Numbered from the stretch's first letter, positions 9,248 through 17,519 are shown. The stretch is DNA of 64,000 bases from Acinetobacter sp. NIPH 298 (GCF_000369505.1 NZ_KB850054.1:434001-498000), one strand, 5' to 3'. Numbers and translations: made by a program. The notes: a model not told the origin generated them from the letters alone.

Positions 9248-9913
9248 ATGAATACTGAATTATCTTTAGAGAAACAAGAGCAAAAAGAAATTTTACCATT
9301 TTCGCCCAAAAACTTATGGATGCTGTTCTTCCAACCCAAGACGTTTTTTTCTCTGCCGGCAAGCTATCATCATCGCAGTATTATGATCGCTGCCTATTTA
9401 ATAGGTGTGTTTTCTGTCATGGATCGAGTCGATCAAAAGTTGCTTCAAGCAGAATTTGGAAATCGTACATCGTTAATGCTTGATATTACAGATGCTTGGT
9501 GGAGTTATTGGTTACTCGTTTTAGGGCTGGGAACGATCTCTGCTGTAATTGTTTGGTTGATACACGGTTGGTGGTATAAAAAGCGTTTACAGTTTTCAGG
9601 CGCCAAAGACGCAGACCCACAACTGGCCCGACATATTTGGGCTTTACAATCTTTGGTCACAGCTTTGCCTGTTATTATTGTCACAATATTACAGACATTG
9701 ATGTATAGCAGTTATCTTGATGCGTATCAAAACTCATCAATTTTGAACTTGGTGGTAATTCCCTTTATATTTTGGTCATGTTGGGTGAGCTATCGAGCTG
9801 CAACCTCAGTGTTTAATACTAACGGATGGGCGAAGTTTTGGTTTCTGGCATTCCCGATCACGTTTTATGTGCTAGCAATGGGGCTTTTGACCGCTTTAAT
9901 GGCAAATGCATGA
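9248..9913 (+). CDS. YIP1-family integral membrane protein
   Basis: A 221-residue membrane protein. The N-terminal LWMLFFQPKTFFSLPA stretch (FxxPxxFF) and five predicted membrane helices fit the bacterial YIP1 family (Yip1 domain), whose function in bacteria is not established. Helices start at about residues 48, 85, 130, 160 and 195. It is a single gene with a strong terminator at 9932-9957. Confidence 0.7.
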   Translation: MNTELSLEKQEQKEILPFSPKNLWMLFFQPKTFFSLPASYHHRSIMIAAYLIGVFSVMDRVDQKLLQAEFGNRTSLMLDITDAWWSYWLLVLGLGTISAVIVWLIHGWWYKKRLQFSGAKDADPQLARHIWALQSLVTALPVIIVTILQTLMYSSYLDAYQNSSILNLVVIPFIFWSCWVSYRAATSVFNTNGWAKFWFLAFPITFYVLAMGLLTALMANA

Positions 9914-9931
9914 TCGGTATAGGATAGCAAG

Positions 9932-9957
9932 CAGGAAGGGAAACCTTCCTGTCTTTT
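9932..9957 (+). terminator. Rho-independent terminator after the YIP1 gene
   Basis: Perfect stem caggaagg (9932-9939) / ccttcctg (9944-9951) with a GAAA tetraloop, followed by tctttt. It ends just before the stop of the convergent HopJ gene. Confidence 0.85.
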
Positions 9958-9962
9958 CAATA

Positions 9963-10295
9963 TCAACGGGCAGTTAGCGCCTCACCCTCAAATTTCACAC
10001 CATCCCAACCATTTTGCATAAATTGACGAATGTTTTGGTGATCCGTTCCTTCTGGTGTCGCAAGCACAGAAGCGTAATGCTCAGCAAATAAACTTAAGGT
10101 TTCTTCAGCATTTAAGCCTTCAATTTTAGCAAAAGAAAAAACTTTGGCACTGCCTTGATTTTCCGTTGCAGCATTAAATTGTACACCATTTTGAAAAGCA
10201 GTTGGAGTGTGTTGATAGCGTGCTTCAATAAATGCCAACACATCTGCAAACTTGGCAGAACCTGCTTTTAATTGCGCTAATAATGTTTGAGCCAT
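9963..10295 (-). CDS. HopJ type III effector-family protein
   Basis: A 110-residue soluble protein of the HopJ family. It shows LLAQLKAGSAKFADVLAFIEARYQHTPTAF at the N-terminus, KVFSFAKIEGLNAEETLSLFAEHY in the middle, and an NGWDGVKFEGEALTAR tail. The family is named after a Pseudomonas syringae effector, but it is widespread in bacteria without type III secretion, so a housekeeping role of unknown nature is more likely here. No secretion signal and no type III genes are near. ATG 10295 is chosen over 10334 because the extra 13 residues are not family-like. Confidence 0.8.
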   Translation of the reverse strand: MAQTLLAQLKAGSAKFADVLAFIEARYQHTPTAFQNGVQFNAATENQGSAKVFSFAKIEGLNAEETLSLFAEHYASVLATPEGTDHQNIRQFMQNGWDGVKFEGEALTAR

Positions 10296-10437
10296 TTTAA
10301 AATTCCATGTGTATAAAATGAATGCGAGCATCATAACATGAGGAAACTGTGGATAACTGAATGCTTATGCACAGTTTCCTTACAACCCAAAAAGATCGGT
10401 TGAGTTGTCTAAAAATTATGTTATTTTAGAAAAATAA

Positions 10438-10491
10438 AGGAGATGGTATTCCTCCTGTAACAAACCGCCATTGTGGCTAATGATGCCTACG
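10438..10491 (+). ncRNA. Fluoride riboswitch (crcB RNA motif)
   Basis: The leader of crcB contains the fluoride aptamer pattern: ggagATGGtattcctcc (10439-10455), then aacaaaCCGCC (10460-10470), and the closing gctaATGAtgCCTACg (10476-10491). These blocks give the pseudoknot and fluoride pocket of the crcB motif. The RNA is expected to switch on the fluoride exporter genes crcB and DUF190 just downstream. The assignment rests on motif order, conserved bases and the gene it precedes. Confidence 0.93.
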
Positions 10492-10498
10492 TGACCCT

Positions 10499-10532
10499 AA
10501 ACAGGGAGCGTAGCTGTGTGCGTGCTCTGTTT
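10499..10532 (+). promoter_or_regulatory. Probable expression-platform hairpin of the fluoride riboswitch
   Basis: aaacagggagcg (10499-10510) can pair with cgtgctctgttt (10521-10532), with one mismatch and two wobble pairs. It lies 8 bases after the aptamer. It lacks a long U-run, so it might control readthrough or the structure of the leader and is not a classical terminator. Confidence 0.4.
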
Positions 10533-10626
10533 AATTTAAGAGTTCGCCGATGAAAAGCTTCCAGAAGAATATTGATCAATCCATGCAGAATACTTTTTCT
10601 TCTCCAAGTTTAATTTTGGAGTCATG

Positions 10627-11007
10627 ATGTATTATTCCTTAATTTCAATTGCAATGGGTTCTGTGCTCGGTGCATGGTTGCGTTGGTTTATTGGTTTAAA
10701 ACTCAATCCCATCTTTCCCAATATTCCTTTGGGTACGGTCACCGTTAATTTTGTTGGTGGCTTTATTATTGGCTTTGCGATTTCATATTTTTCTCAAAGC
10801 TCTTTGAGTCCCAACTATAAACTGTTTGTGATTACAGGATTCTGTGGTGCACTTACCACCTTCTCAACCTTTTCTGCTGAGATCATTGCTTTGTTGCAAA
10901 GTGGCAAATTGGAATATGCGGCACTCACGATTCTAATTCACGTTTTGGGTTCATTGTTGTTTACGATTTTGGGCATGAGTTTACATCAATGGCTAAGTAC
11001 GGCTTAG
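10627..11007 (+). CDS. crcB: CrcB/Fluc fluoride channel
   Basis: A 126-residue, four-helix membrane protein that exports fluoride as a dual-topology dimer. Family motifs are visible: GSVLGAWLRW (about 10-19), GTVTVNFVGGFIIG (about 37-50; the pore Asn), and FCGALTTFSTFSAE (about 74-87; the TTFSTFS hallmark). Two ATGs stand in tandem; GGAG at 10618-10621 is 5 bases before the second (10627) and only 2 before the first (10624), so the second is preferred. A fluoride riboswitch lies in its leader, and DUF190 follows after 15 bases. Confidence 0.95.
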   Translation: MYYSLISIAMGSVLGAWLRWFIGLKLNPIFPNIPLGTVTVNFVGGFIIGFAISYFSQSSLSPNYKLFVITGFCGALTTFSTFSAEIIALLQSGKLEYAALTILIHVLGSLLFTILGMSLHQWLSTA

Positions 11008-11022
11008 TTTTGGAGTGATGAA

Positions 11023-11352
11023 ATGAATGGATTTTTAATTACTTTTTATACGGCTCAGAATCGACAATATGCAGGTCAATCAATTGTAGAGTGGTTGTTG
11101 GACATCGCAAAACAAATGGATTTGCGTGGGGCAACGGTGATCAATGCCAGTCAAGGTTTAGACCATCGCGGTCAATTTCATTCTGCTGGGTTCTTTGAGC
11201 TAGCGGATCAGCCTGTACAGATACAACTTGCAGTGACTGCTGAACAGGCAACAAAATTATTAAATTATCTCAGTGATAAACACGTTGCTTTGTTCTATGT
11301 CAAAACACCGATTGAGTTCGGTTTTATTGGGCAAGCGTCACTCGACGTTTAA
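11023..11352 (+). CDS. DUF190-family protein linked to fluoride channel
   Basis: A 109-residue soluble protein of the DUF190 family (GlnB-like ferredoxin fold). It shows the family order FLITFYTAQNRQYAGQSIVEWLL, RGATVINASQGLDHRG (positions about 37-52) and VALFYVKTPIEFGFIG at the C-terminus. It is co-transcribed with crcB under the fluoride riboswitch. DUF190 genes are frequently found beside crcB; a regulatory or accessory role in fluoride resistance is plausible but unproven. A hairpin at 11391-11432 ends the unit. Confidence 0.88.
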   Translation: MNGFLITFYTAQNRQYAGQSIVEWLLDIAKQMDLRGATVINASQGLDHRGQFHSAGFFELADQPVQIQLAVTAEQATKLLNYLSDKHVALFYVKTPIEFGFIGQASLDV

Positions 11353-11383
11353 CCAATAGATGTCAGAGATAAAATTTAGACAT

Positions 11384-11432
11384 AAAAAAAGAAGTCTAAG
11401 CGGAGGAGATAATAGCCTTAGACTTCGAATTC
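11384..11432. terminator. Terminator hairpin between DUF190 and rpmE2 (both strands)
   Basis: A perfect 10-bp stem gaagtctaag (11391-11400) / cttagacttc (11417-11426) encloses a purine-rich 16-base loop. A-tracts precede it and a T-rich stretch follows, so it can end crcB-DUF190 on plus and rpmE2 on minus. Confidence 0.75.
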
Positions 11433-11464
11433 TTTTACTTTAATCGTTTAACCTTAAAATTAGA

Positions 11465-11719
11465 TTAAGACTTACGATTAAAACGTGCAAAGCGTTTGTT
11501 AAAGCTTGCAACACGACCTTCATTGCTTGCTTGACGTACTTCACCTGTATAGAACGGATGCGATGCACTTGAAATATCTAAGGTTACATATGGGTAAACT
11601 TGACCTTGATATTCTTTAGTTTGTTTCGTTTGAAGTGTGCTGCCAATCAAAAAGTAGGCATCAGCATTGGTGTCATGAAAAAGCACTTGTTGATAAGCAG
11701 GATGAATATCTTTACGCAT
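11465..11719 (-). CDS. rpmE2: Type B (zinc-free) 50S ribosomal protein L31
   Basis: An 84-residue L31 starting [23 protein letters not shown]. It contains no cysteine, so it lacks the CxxC zinc site of type A L31. That is the form used when zinc is scarce. [28 protein letters not shown] is the expected C-terminal half. The function is ribosome assembly and 30S-50S bridging, sparing zinc held in normal L31. A Zur-like palindrome lies 23 bases upstream of the start, consistent with repression when zinc is ample. Confidence 0.95.
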   Translation of the reverse strand: MRKDIHPAYQQVLFHDTNADAYFLIGSTLQTKQTKEYQGQVYPYVTLDISSASHPFYTGEVRQASNEGRVASFNKRFARFNRKS

Positions 11720-11742
11720 TTGAAATACTCCTATTGTTTATA

Positions 11743-11765
11743 GAAATGTTATAACATAACAATAA
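11743..11765. promoter_or_regulatory. Zur-like operator upstream of rpmE2
   Basis: gaaatgttataacataac (11743-11760) matches the left arm and most of the right arm of the gammaproteobacterial Zur box (GAAATGTTATA-N-TATAACATTTC). It sits just before the gene for the zinc-free L31, the gene one would expect Zur to control. The right arm degenerates after TAACA. Confidence 0.72.
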
Positions 11766-11817
11766 ATGGAGTCAATCTAATCTATTTCAAGTTATAGTTT
11801 CAATTGGAGCAAAGCGT

Positions 11818-11856
11818 AAAAAAAAGCCCTTTATCCATGCTTCGAAAAAAAGGGCT
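11818..11856 (-). terminator. Terminator after the ABC1-family gene
   Basis: agcccttt (11825-11832) pairs with aaagggct (11849-11856). On the minus strand the hairpin is followed by a run of eight T residues. Confidence 0.8.
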
Positions 11857-11864
11857 ATATTTAT

Positions 11865-13157
11865 TTAACTTGGTACTAACTCTTCAAACAGATCATTCAG
11901 GTTGTCATGCACTTTAAGGTGAATTAAGTTCCAGTAGTGTCCTGAGATGGTACGGTTCACCATTAAAGTATCTGGAGAGGGCTTAAATACATCCCAATAT
12001 TTCAATGACTTTTTCACCAGACGCATACCATCGTGATGAGATGAATTTTCTGCAAAGTCATAATGAGTACTTAATGGACGTAATAAAATTTCGATCCATT
12101 GCACATACAGCTCACTTGGGAATTTTTGTTTTTCAGCAATCGAGTGTAACTCAACCAACAAATCTTCCACTTGGGCAATATCTTCGTGGCGGGCGGCGTT
12201 TACCAATGCTTTAAAATGCTGAATGATCTCAGGAGATAGGGTTTTAACACTGCCATAATCGTAAATGATGACAGTTCCATCTTCACGAAAGGCAAAGTTC
12301 CCCGGATGAGGATCACAATGGAAACGTTTTAAGAAAAACATTTCTTGTCCTAAAGCACGAATTAAGCGACGACCGATTTGATTGCGTGTGTCAACCGACC
12401 AAGTGCTTGCGGTTTCAATGGATTCACCTTGTTCTAAACTTAAGGTCAGCACTCGGCGAGAAGAATATTCTTTAAAAACGCTTGGAATGATGACTTGATC
12501 ATCCAGACTTTCATGGAAAGTTCGAAACACCTCTAGATTTTGTGCTTCAATTTCATAATTCAGTTCAGCAGAGAGGCTGTCTTGGATTTCTTGAAACAAT
12601 TGATCTTGCAGTTTTTTATCTATTTTTAAAACACCCATCAGGCGTAAGGCTAAACGGACTTGTTTTAAATCACTTTCGCAGGCTTGGTCGACACCAGGAT
12701 ATTGCACTTTGACCACAACAGCTTGCCCATCGGGCAGCACAGCACGATGTACTTGACCGATTGAAGCTGCTGCAAAAGGTTCTGACTCAAAAGAGCTAAA
12801 GATATCTTTTAGAGGTTTTCCGAGTTCTTTTTCGACTTGTTGTTGGATCGCAGCAAAGGGCATGGCAGGAGCTTGACGTTGTAGTTTTGCGATTGCTTTA
12901 GCAACTTCAGGTGGAAAAATATCTTTATATTGCGAAGCAATTTGTCCAACTTTCATGACCGCGCCTTTCATTTCTCCAAGCGTATCGGCAATTTGTAGAC
13001 CGACCTCTTGAAAGAATTGACTACGTGCGGCATTTTTTTGGTCTTCATCTGCGGTAAGATTTCGAATCGAATTGGCAACACTTTTGCTGGCAATACTTGC
13101 GGTCATACCAGCCAGTTTGAAAAAACGTTTACTGGGAGAGCTTGCATGTTTTGCCAT
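11865..13157 (-). CDS. ABC1/UbiB-family atypical kinase (AarF-like)
   Basis: A 430-residue protein of the ABC1 atypical kinase family, related to UbiB (ubiquinone synthesis) and yeast Coq8. The family-defining KxGQ motif is K69-V-G-Q72 in GAVMKVGQIASQYKD. The Ala-rich nucleotide loop PFAAASIGQVHRAVL, the VVVKVQYPG lysine, CDPHPGNFAFREDG and IYDYGSVKTL (catalytic and metal Asp region) follow in order. It has no C-terminal membrane helices like those of E. coli UbiB, so it is more likely a soluble paralogue. Its substrate is unknown; many members act as ATPases on lipids. It stands alone with its own terminator. Confidence 0.88.
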   Translation of the reverse strand: MAKHASSPSKRFFKLAGMTASIASKSVANSIRNLTADEDQKNAARSQFFQEVGLQIADTLGEMKGAVMKVGQIASQYKDIFPPEVAKAIAKLQRQAPAMPFAAIQQQVEKELGKPLKDIFSSFESEPFAAASIGQVHRAVLPDGQAVVVKVQYPGVDQACESDLKQVRLALRLMGVLKIDKKLQDQLFQEIQDSLSAELNYEIEAQNLEVFRTFHESLDDQVIIPSVFKEYSSRRVLTLSLEQGESIETASTWSVDTRNQIGRRLIRALGQEMFFLKRFHCDPHPGNFAFREDGTVIIYDYGSVKTLSPEIIQHFKALVNAARHEDIAQVEDLLVELHSIAEKQKFPSELYVQWIEILLRPLSTHYDFAENSSHHDGMRLVKKSLKYWDVFKPSPDTLMVNRTISGHYWNLIHLKVHDNLNDLFEELVPS

Positions 13158-13272
13158 TTTACTTGACCTCGATCAATCTAATTTTATTGTGATGTTTTGA
13201 TCATAGGCGACAAAGCTTAAATTGCCTATAACAAAATGTTAAGGGATGTAAGTTGGAGGATCACATGCGTTT

Positions 13273-13299
13273 CCCACGTGTGTTGCAAGCACATGTGGG
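13273..13299. other. Strong hairpin upstream of the ABC1 gene
   Basis: cccacgtgtg (13273-13282) pairs with cacatgtggg (13290-13299), ten pairs with one G-T wobble, loop ttgcaag. It lies downstream of the secreted-protein gene (minus strand). No T-run follows on either strand, so it is not a classical terminator. Confidence 0.5.
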
Positions 13300-13322
13300 T
13301 GATCTCATATGATTGACAGTTT

Positions 13323-14042
13323 TTATTTTGCACATTGTTTCAGTTTTTTAATGATAGGTGCTGCATTGTGCCATTCAATATCTAAGAGCATTTTTCCATT
13401 ATCGGACAATCTGAATCTTTGTGTGTCACTCATTCCATTTAACATCGCAGTTAGCCCAGGGACAGCAAACATAATCGTGCCAACGTCTCTTGTTTCTCTG
13501 TAATTGAAGACCTGAAGGGTTTGGGCGGGTTCGTCATCCTGCTGGAGGGTGATTTTCATTTTTTTTACGCTTTTCGGCTTAGGAAGCTTCACACCTTGAA
13601 ATATAAGCCAAGCATCTGGCTTTGGTTGTTGAAACCCCATGATGGTGATCACACCGCCTATTACGCCGTCATTAATGTTACTTGTATATTTGGCAAACGT
13701 TGCAGCGCATAAATTGCCTTCTGGGGTAGCGGTGGAATCGATATTCCAGATGCCTTGTGAGAGTGCTTGTCTTTTTTTCTCGTCTTCTTTTTCTCGTTGT
13801 TTTCTCGCCTCTTCCAATTCACGCATTTGCTCTGGGGTTTTTAAATATTTGCCGTAGTCCACAGGAGCTCGATCAGAGCCAATGGCATCAATGGCAGCCC
13901 GACGGTCACGCATCAAGTCCCAGCCCGTATATTCATACGGAGGACTGCAACCATTGCCATTGAACTGCATGCCAGTCGGGCAGGCCACTGCCGTAACTGG
14001 AAACAACAGGGTAATGAAAAATAAAATCCCTAAAAATTTCAT
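13323..14042 (-). CDS. Secreted protein of unknown function
   Basis: A 239-residue protein I do not recognise. Residues 1-20 form a clear Sec signal peptide with cleavage near TAVA-CPTG. The mature protein begins with a short cysteine-containing segment (CPTGMQFNGNGCSPP), then a charged helix of Glu/Lys/Arg residues (EEARKQREKEDEKKRQ, about 95-110), then a beta-rich domain GIWNIDSTATPEGNLCAATFAKY to the end, with a terminal Cys near LKQCAK. Four cysteines suggest disulphides and a periplasmic location. It is a single gene; neighbours give no hint. Confidence 0.7.
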   Translation of the reverse strand: MKFLGILFFITLLFPVTAVACPTGMQFNGNGCSPPYEYTGWDLMRDRRAAIDAIGSDRAPVDYGKYLKTPEQMRELEEARKQREKEDEKKRQALSQGIWNIDSTATPEGNLCAATFAKYTSNINDGVIGGVITIMGFQQPKPDAWLIFQGVKLPKPKSVKKMKITLQQDDEPAQTLQVFNYRETRDVGTIMFAVPGLTAMLNGMSDTQRFRLSDNGKMLLDIEWHNAAPIIKKLKQCAK

Positions 14043-14192
14043 GGTGTATATTCCTTATTCCTATTTTAGCTGCTGTTTGATGTGTTGATTTTTAGATACA
14101 AACAGAGGATTTCCTGTTCGAGGATATGAATTATTAAAACTGATTTTCCTATACTTTTTGGTCGTATAGGTTTAATCAATTATGTATGAACT

Positions 14193-15539
14193 TTACACAC
14201 CAGCCAAACGTTTATTATTTAAATATAAACGTCCAATCAAGAATACACAGGCAATACTTAAGCCAATAATCAGTCCTAGCCAAACCCCTGCCACGCCCCA
14301 AGCGGTATAACGAGCCAAATATAAGCCGATTGGGAAAGCAATCACCCAGTACGCCATCAAGGTAATCCACATCGGTGCTTGCGTGTCTTGCATGCCGCGT
14401 AAACAACCTGCTGCACTGACTTGCCACGCATCCATCAACTGATAAGCCATTGCAAACCAAAGTAAATACATCGCGACAGGAAACACATCTAAATCAGTGG
14501 TATAGACTGCTACGATATACGGTCGTGCAATCGCGATCAGGATCATAGTACATGCTGCAAAAAAGGTCGCACTCATCAGTCCAATTTTTTGAACTTGGCG
14601 CATGGCTTGCCAATTTTTCTCACCATAATACATCCCGACGCGAATGGTTAATGCGATCGCCAAGGACAACGGAATCATAAATAGGACTGAGGTGACTGAG
14701 ATTGCAATCTGATGCGCTGCAATCGCATTTTCCCCTAAGGGACTTAATACCAGTGCGCCTGTACTAAAAATACTGACTTCAAAGAAAATAGCCAAACCAA
14801 TCGGTAAGCCTAAGAGTAAAATCCGTTTTGTCCATGCTGGATCAATTTTTTCCCATTTTGTAAAGATTGGAACGTGTTGGTAGGCTTTGGCTTTGGAAAT
14901 ATAAAGGGCTAAACTGATCAGCATCAACCACTGTAAAATCGCAGTAGCAAAGCCACAGCCAGCGCTGCCTAATGCGGGGATTGGACCCAAGCCGTACATA
15001 AAGATTAGATTCAATGGAATCAGCGCCACCAGTGCAACTAAGCTGATCACCGTGACAGGGCGGGGATGACCCAATGCTTCTGAATAACTCCGTAGCGCGG
15101 CATACATCATCACCGCAGGCATACCAAAACCAATCGCATGTAAAAATAAACTGGCTTTCGGTATTAAGCTTTCAGGTACCCCAAATACTGGTAATAACCA
15201 CGGCAGCGTTTGCATAATTAACAGGGCAATTGTACCCAAAATAGCGGCAACCCATAGCGACTGACGGGCAATAGTCGGGATTTTTTCAGGTGTTTTAGCG
15301 CCTCTTGCTTCTGCAACAAGCGGAGTCGTTGCAATCATGATACCTGCAAATAGCAGCATAACAGGCATCCACAAACCGACACCCACTGCGATGGCTGCGA
15401 GATCAGCAGCAGATAAGTGGCCCGCCATAATGGTATCAATGAGGCCAAAGCCTGCCTGAGCAAACTGTGTCATTAGGATGGGTAACATTAAATGAAACAG
15501 ATGTTTAAGTTCAAACCGTGCGCTGGTGATGTGGGACAC
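14193..15539 (-). CDS. abeM: AbeM, MATE-family multidrug/H+ antiporter
   Basis: A 448-residue, 12-helix MATE exporter. It begins FELKHLFHLMLPILMTQFAQ, then LIDTIMAGHLSAADLAAIAVG and VSAAGCLRGMQDTQAPMWITL. It is very similar to AbeM of Acinetobacter baumannii as I remember that sequence. AbeM expels fluoroquinolones, ethidium and other cations using protons. The start is GTG 15539: this gives an N-terminus (VSHITSARFELK) that lines up with AbeM, avoids overlap with the upstream gene, and has AAGAG about 10 bases before it. A longer frame from 15584 was rejected. It is probably co-transcribed with the YdcZ-type gene 19 bases upstream. Confidence 0.93.
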   Translation of the reverse strand: MSHITSARFELKHLFHLMLPILMTQFAQAGFGLIDTIMAGHLSAADLAAIAVGVGLWMPVMLLFAGIMIATTPLVAEARGAKTPEKIPTIARQSLWVAAILGTIALLIMQTLPWLLPVFGVPESLIPKASLFLHAIGFGMPAVMMYAALRSYSEALGHPRPVTVISLVALVALIPLNLIFMYGLGPIPALGSAGCGFATAILQWLMLISLALYISKAKAYQHVPIFTKWEKIDPAWTKRILLLGLPIGLAIFFEVSIFSTGALVLSPLGENAIAAHQIAISVTSVLFMIPLSLAIALTIRVGMYYGEKNWQAMRQVQKIGLMSATFFAACTMILIAIARPYIVAVYTTDLDVFPVAMYLLWFAMAYQLMDAWQVSAAGCLRGMQDTQAPMWITLMAYWVIAFPIGLYLARYTAWGVAGVWLGLIIGLSIACVFLIGRLYLNNKRLAGV

Positions 15540-15558
15540 TAAAAATACTCTTAAGGAA

Positions 15559-16020
15559 TTAACGCTGTAACGTGAGTAAAACACCGATAAAAATCACGAT
15601 ACTGCCAAGGAGACGTTGCCAATTGATTGGCGTTTTATCTGTACCTAACCAACCAAAATGGTCTAGTAACATTGAAATAACCATTTGTCCGAAGATGACC
15701 AAACCTGAAAATGTGAGAAATCCCAATTTTGGAGCAGTATAAATGCTCATACTGATCGCATAAACCCCAAGTAAGCCTCCGACCCATAAAAACCAAGGAA
15801 TATGTGAAAGTTCACTTAAATCAGGTTTTGCTGCACTTTGAAAATAGACTAAAAACCCCAAGATCACTGTACCGACTAAAAATGACAGAAATGCAGCTTG
15901 CAGTGGAGAATGTAAATATTCTCTCAGTTGAGCATTAATCGCAGTTTGAAAGGCCATTGCCACACCGACACCTAGGGCGAGGGGGAGAAAAAGGAGCAAT
16001 TGGCTAGAAATTTTCATCAT
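15559..16020 (-). CDS. YdcZ-type (DUF606) small DMT transporter
   Basis: A 153-residue membrane protein with five predicted helices. The family stretch GVAMAFQTAINAQLREYLHSPLQAAFLSFLVGT (short pieces of it: QTAINAQLR, AAFLSFLVGT) and the C-terminal GSIVIFIGVLLTL match the YdcZ/DUF606 half-size DMT group, which work as dimers or paired genes. The substrate is unknown. It precedes abeM in the same direction with a short gap, so the two may be expressed together. That link is positional only. Confidence 0.82.
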   Translation of the reverse strand: MMKISSQLLLFLPLALGVGVAMAFQTAINAQLREYLHSPLQAAFLSFLVGTVILGFLVYFQSAAKPDLSELSHIPWFLWVGGLLGVYAISMSIYTAPKLGFLTFSGLVIFGQMVISMLLDHFGWLGTDKTPINWQRLLGSIVIFIGVLLTLQR

Positions 16021-16160
16021 ATGATTGGTCTAATTGTTATTTATGCTGACAGTCTAACTGAATACAAACATGATGGTAAGTCAGTTGGCGTGTTTGAAGT
16101 CACAACAGCGTCTAAGGTAGTCGTGTTAAAATAATGAGGTTCTGTTATTGAGCCTGTACT

Positions 16161-17315
16161 TTGAGTCATTTAAACCCAGCAAATATTCCACTTTCACTGT
16201 ATATCCATATGCCTTGGTGCGTGCGTAAATGTCCTTATTGTGACTTTAATTCGCATGCGGTACCTGATGGGCAATTGTCCATGGATTTAGAGCAGCAATA
16301 CTTAGCTGCATTGGTGGCCGATTTTGAAACGCAAGTGGAAATGGCGCAAGGACGTTCAATTCATAGTGTGTTTATTGGGGGAGGTACGCCATCTCTCATT
16401 TCTGCCCAAGGTTACACATGGCTCTTTGATCAGCTCAAAGCGCGTCTAAATTTTGAATTGGGTTGTGAAATTACTTTAGAAGCCAATCCCGGCACAGTCG
16501 AACATGATCCCTTTGCAGATTATTTGGCTGCGGGCATTAATCGCTTGTCGATTGGCGTGCAGAGTTTTGATACCGAACATTTACAACGCTTAGGACGGAT
16601 TCATTCTGCCAACAATGCGCTTGATGCGATTCAGCAAGCCCGACAAGCGGGTTTTGAACGGGTCAACGTGGATTTGATGCACGGTTTGCCACAACAGACG
16701 CAAGAACAGGCTTTAATGGATCTTAGGCTTGCGGTTGAGCACGGCGCAACGCATATTAGCTGGTATCAACTGACCATTGAACCGAATACGGTTTTTTTCC
16801 GAACTCAGCCAGTATTACCAAAAGATGATGTTTTGGAATATATCCAAGAGCAAGGCGAGGCGTATTTAAAAGCCAATGGTTATCTCAATTATGAGGTTTC
16901 TGCGTGGCGTAAAGAATTGCCATCGACGCATAACTTGAATTATTGGCAATTTGGGGACTATTTAGCGATTGGAGCAGGGGCACATGGCAAAGTCACTTAT
17001 CCTGATGGTGTTTATCGTTTCCAAAAAACACGTTTGCCTAAAGATTATTTAGCCAAGGTTCCTGCCGATCACGTACAAATGAAACGAATCGAAGCAGATG
17101 AGTTGCCATTTGAGTTTATGATGAACGCCTTGCGTTTAAATGACGGCGTAGATGCTGAGTTGTATGCGCAACGAACTGGGCTGGATTTGAATGATTTGAG
17201 CGAAACCTTAAATCAACTTCGTGAAAAGAGGTTATTGGTTGCAGATCTCAATAAAATTGCTTGTACTGAACAAGGGCATGTCTTCTTGAATTCGGTATTA
17301 GAAAAGTTTTTATAA
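16161..17315 (+). CDS. hemW: HemW, radical SAM heme chaperone-type protein
   Basis: A 384-residue radical SAM protein. The cluster motif is C20-x3-C24-x2-C27 (MPWCVRKCPYCDFNSH), then FIGGGTPSLIS, EANPGTVE, NRLSIGVQSFD and MHGLPQQTQEQA. This is HemW, once annotated as oxygen-independent coproporphyrinogen oxidase, which delivers heme and lacks the extra residues of HemN. The start is unusual: TTG at 16161. An in-frame TGA at 16149 excludes a start further upstream, and no ATG occurs before the cluster motif. No strong ribosome site is seen. Confidence 0.93.
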   Translation: MSHLNPANIPLSLYIHMPWCVRKCPYCDFNSHAVPDGQLSMDLEQQYLAALVADFETQVEMAQGRSIHSVFIGGGTPSLISAQGYTWLFDQLKARLNFELGCEITLEANPGTVEHDPFADYLAAGINRLSIGVQSFDTEHLQRLGRIHSANNALDAIQQARQAGFERVNVDLMHGLPQQTQEQALMDLRLAVEHGATHISWYQLTIEPNTVFFRTQPVLPKDDVLEYIQEQGEAYLKANGYLNYEVSAWRKELPSTHNLNYWQFGDYLAIGAGAHGKVTYPDGVYRFQKTRLPKDYLAKVPADHVQMKRIEADELPFEFMMNALRLNDGVDAELYAQRTGLDLNDLSETLNQLREKRLLVADLNKIACTEQGHVFLNSVLEKFL

Positions 17316-17400
17316 GGAGAGGGTGACTTTGAGTAAAAGTACTTGAAGTCATTCAATATATTTTGTCATCGTTTAGACATATACAATTTATATGATAGCC

Positions 17401-17432
17401 AATAAAAAAAACCTCATCAAAAATGATGAGGT
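17401..17432. terminator. Bidirectional terminator between hemW and tRNA-Lys
   Basis: acctcatc (17411-17418) / gatgaggt (17425-17432) with a 6-base loop. An A-run (17404-17411) lies on the left, so on the minus strand the hairpin is followed by T residues and ends the tRNA transcript. Confidence 0.82.
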
Positions 17433-17443
17433 TCTTTAGAATT

Positions 17444-17519
17444 TGGTGGGTCGTCCGCGATTCGAACGCGGGACCAACGGATTAAAAGTCCGCTGCTCTA
17501 CCAGCTGAGCTAACGACCC
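17444..17519 (-). tRNA. tRNA-Lys (anticodon TTT), copy 2 of the pair
   Basis: A 76-base tRNA with encoded CCA end. On the minus strand it starts GGGTCGTTAGCTCAGCTGG, has anticodon loop CTTTTAA (anticodon TTT), T-loop GTTCGAATC, and a seven-base acceptor stem GGGTCGT/ACGACCC. It is identical to the copy at 17643-17718 and lies downstream of it in the same direction. Confidence 0.97.

Noticed and set aside
9963..10295. Type III secretion effector
   Set aside because: The HopJ name comes from a plant pathogen; there is no secretion system or host-targeting signal here, so an effector role is unsupported.
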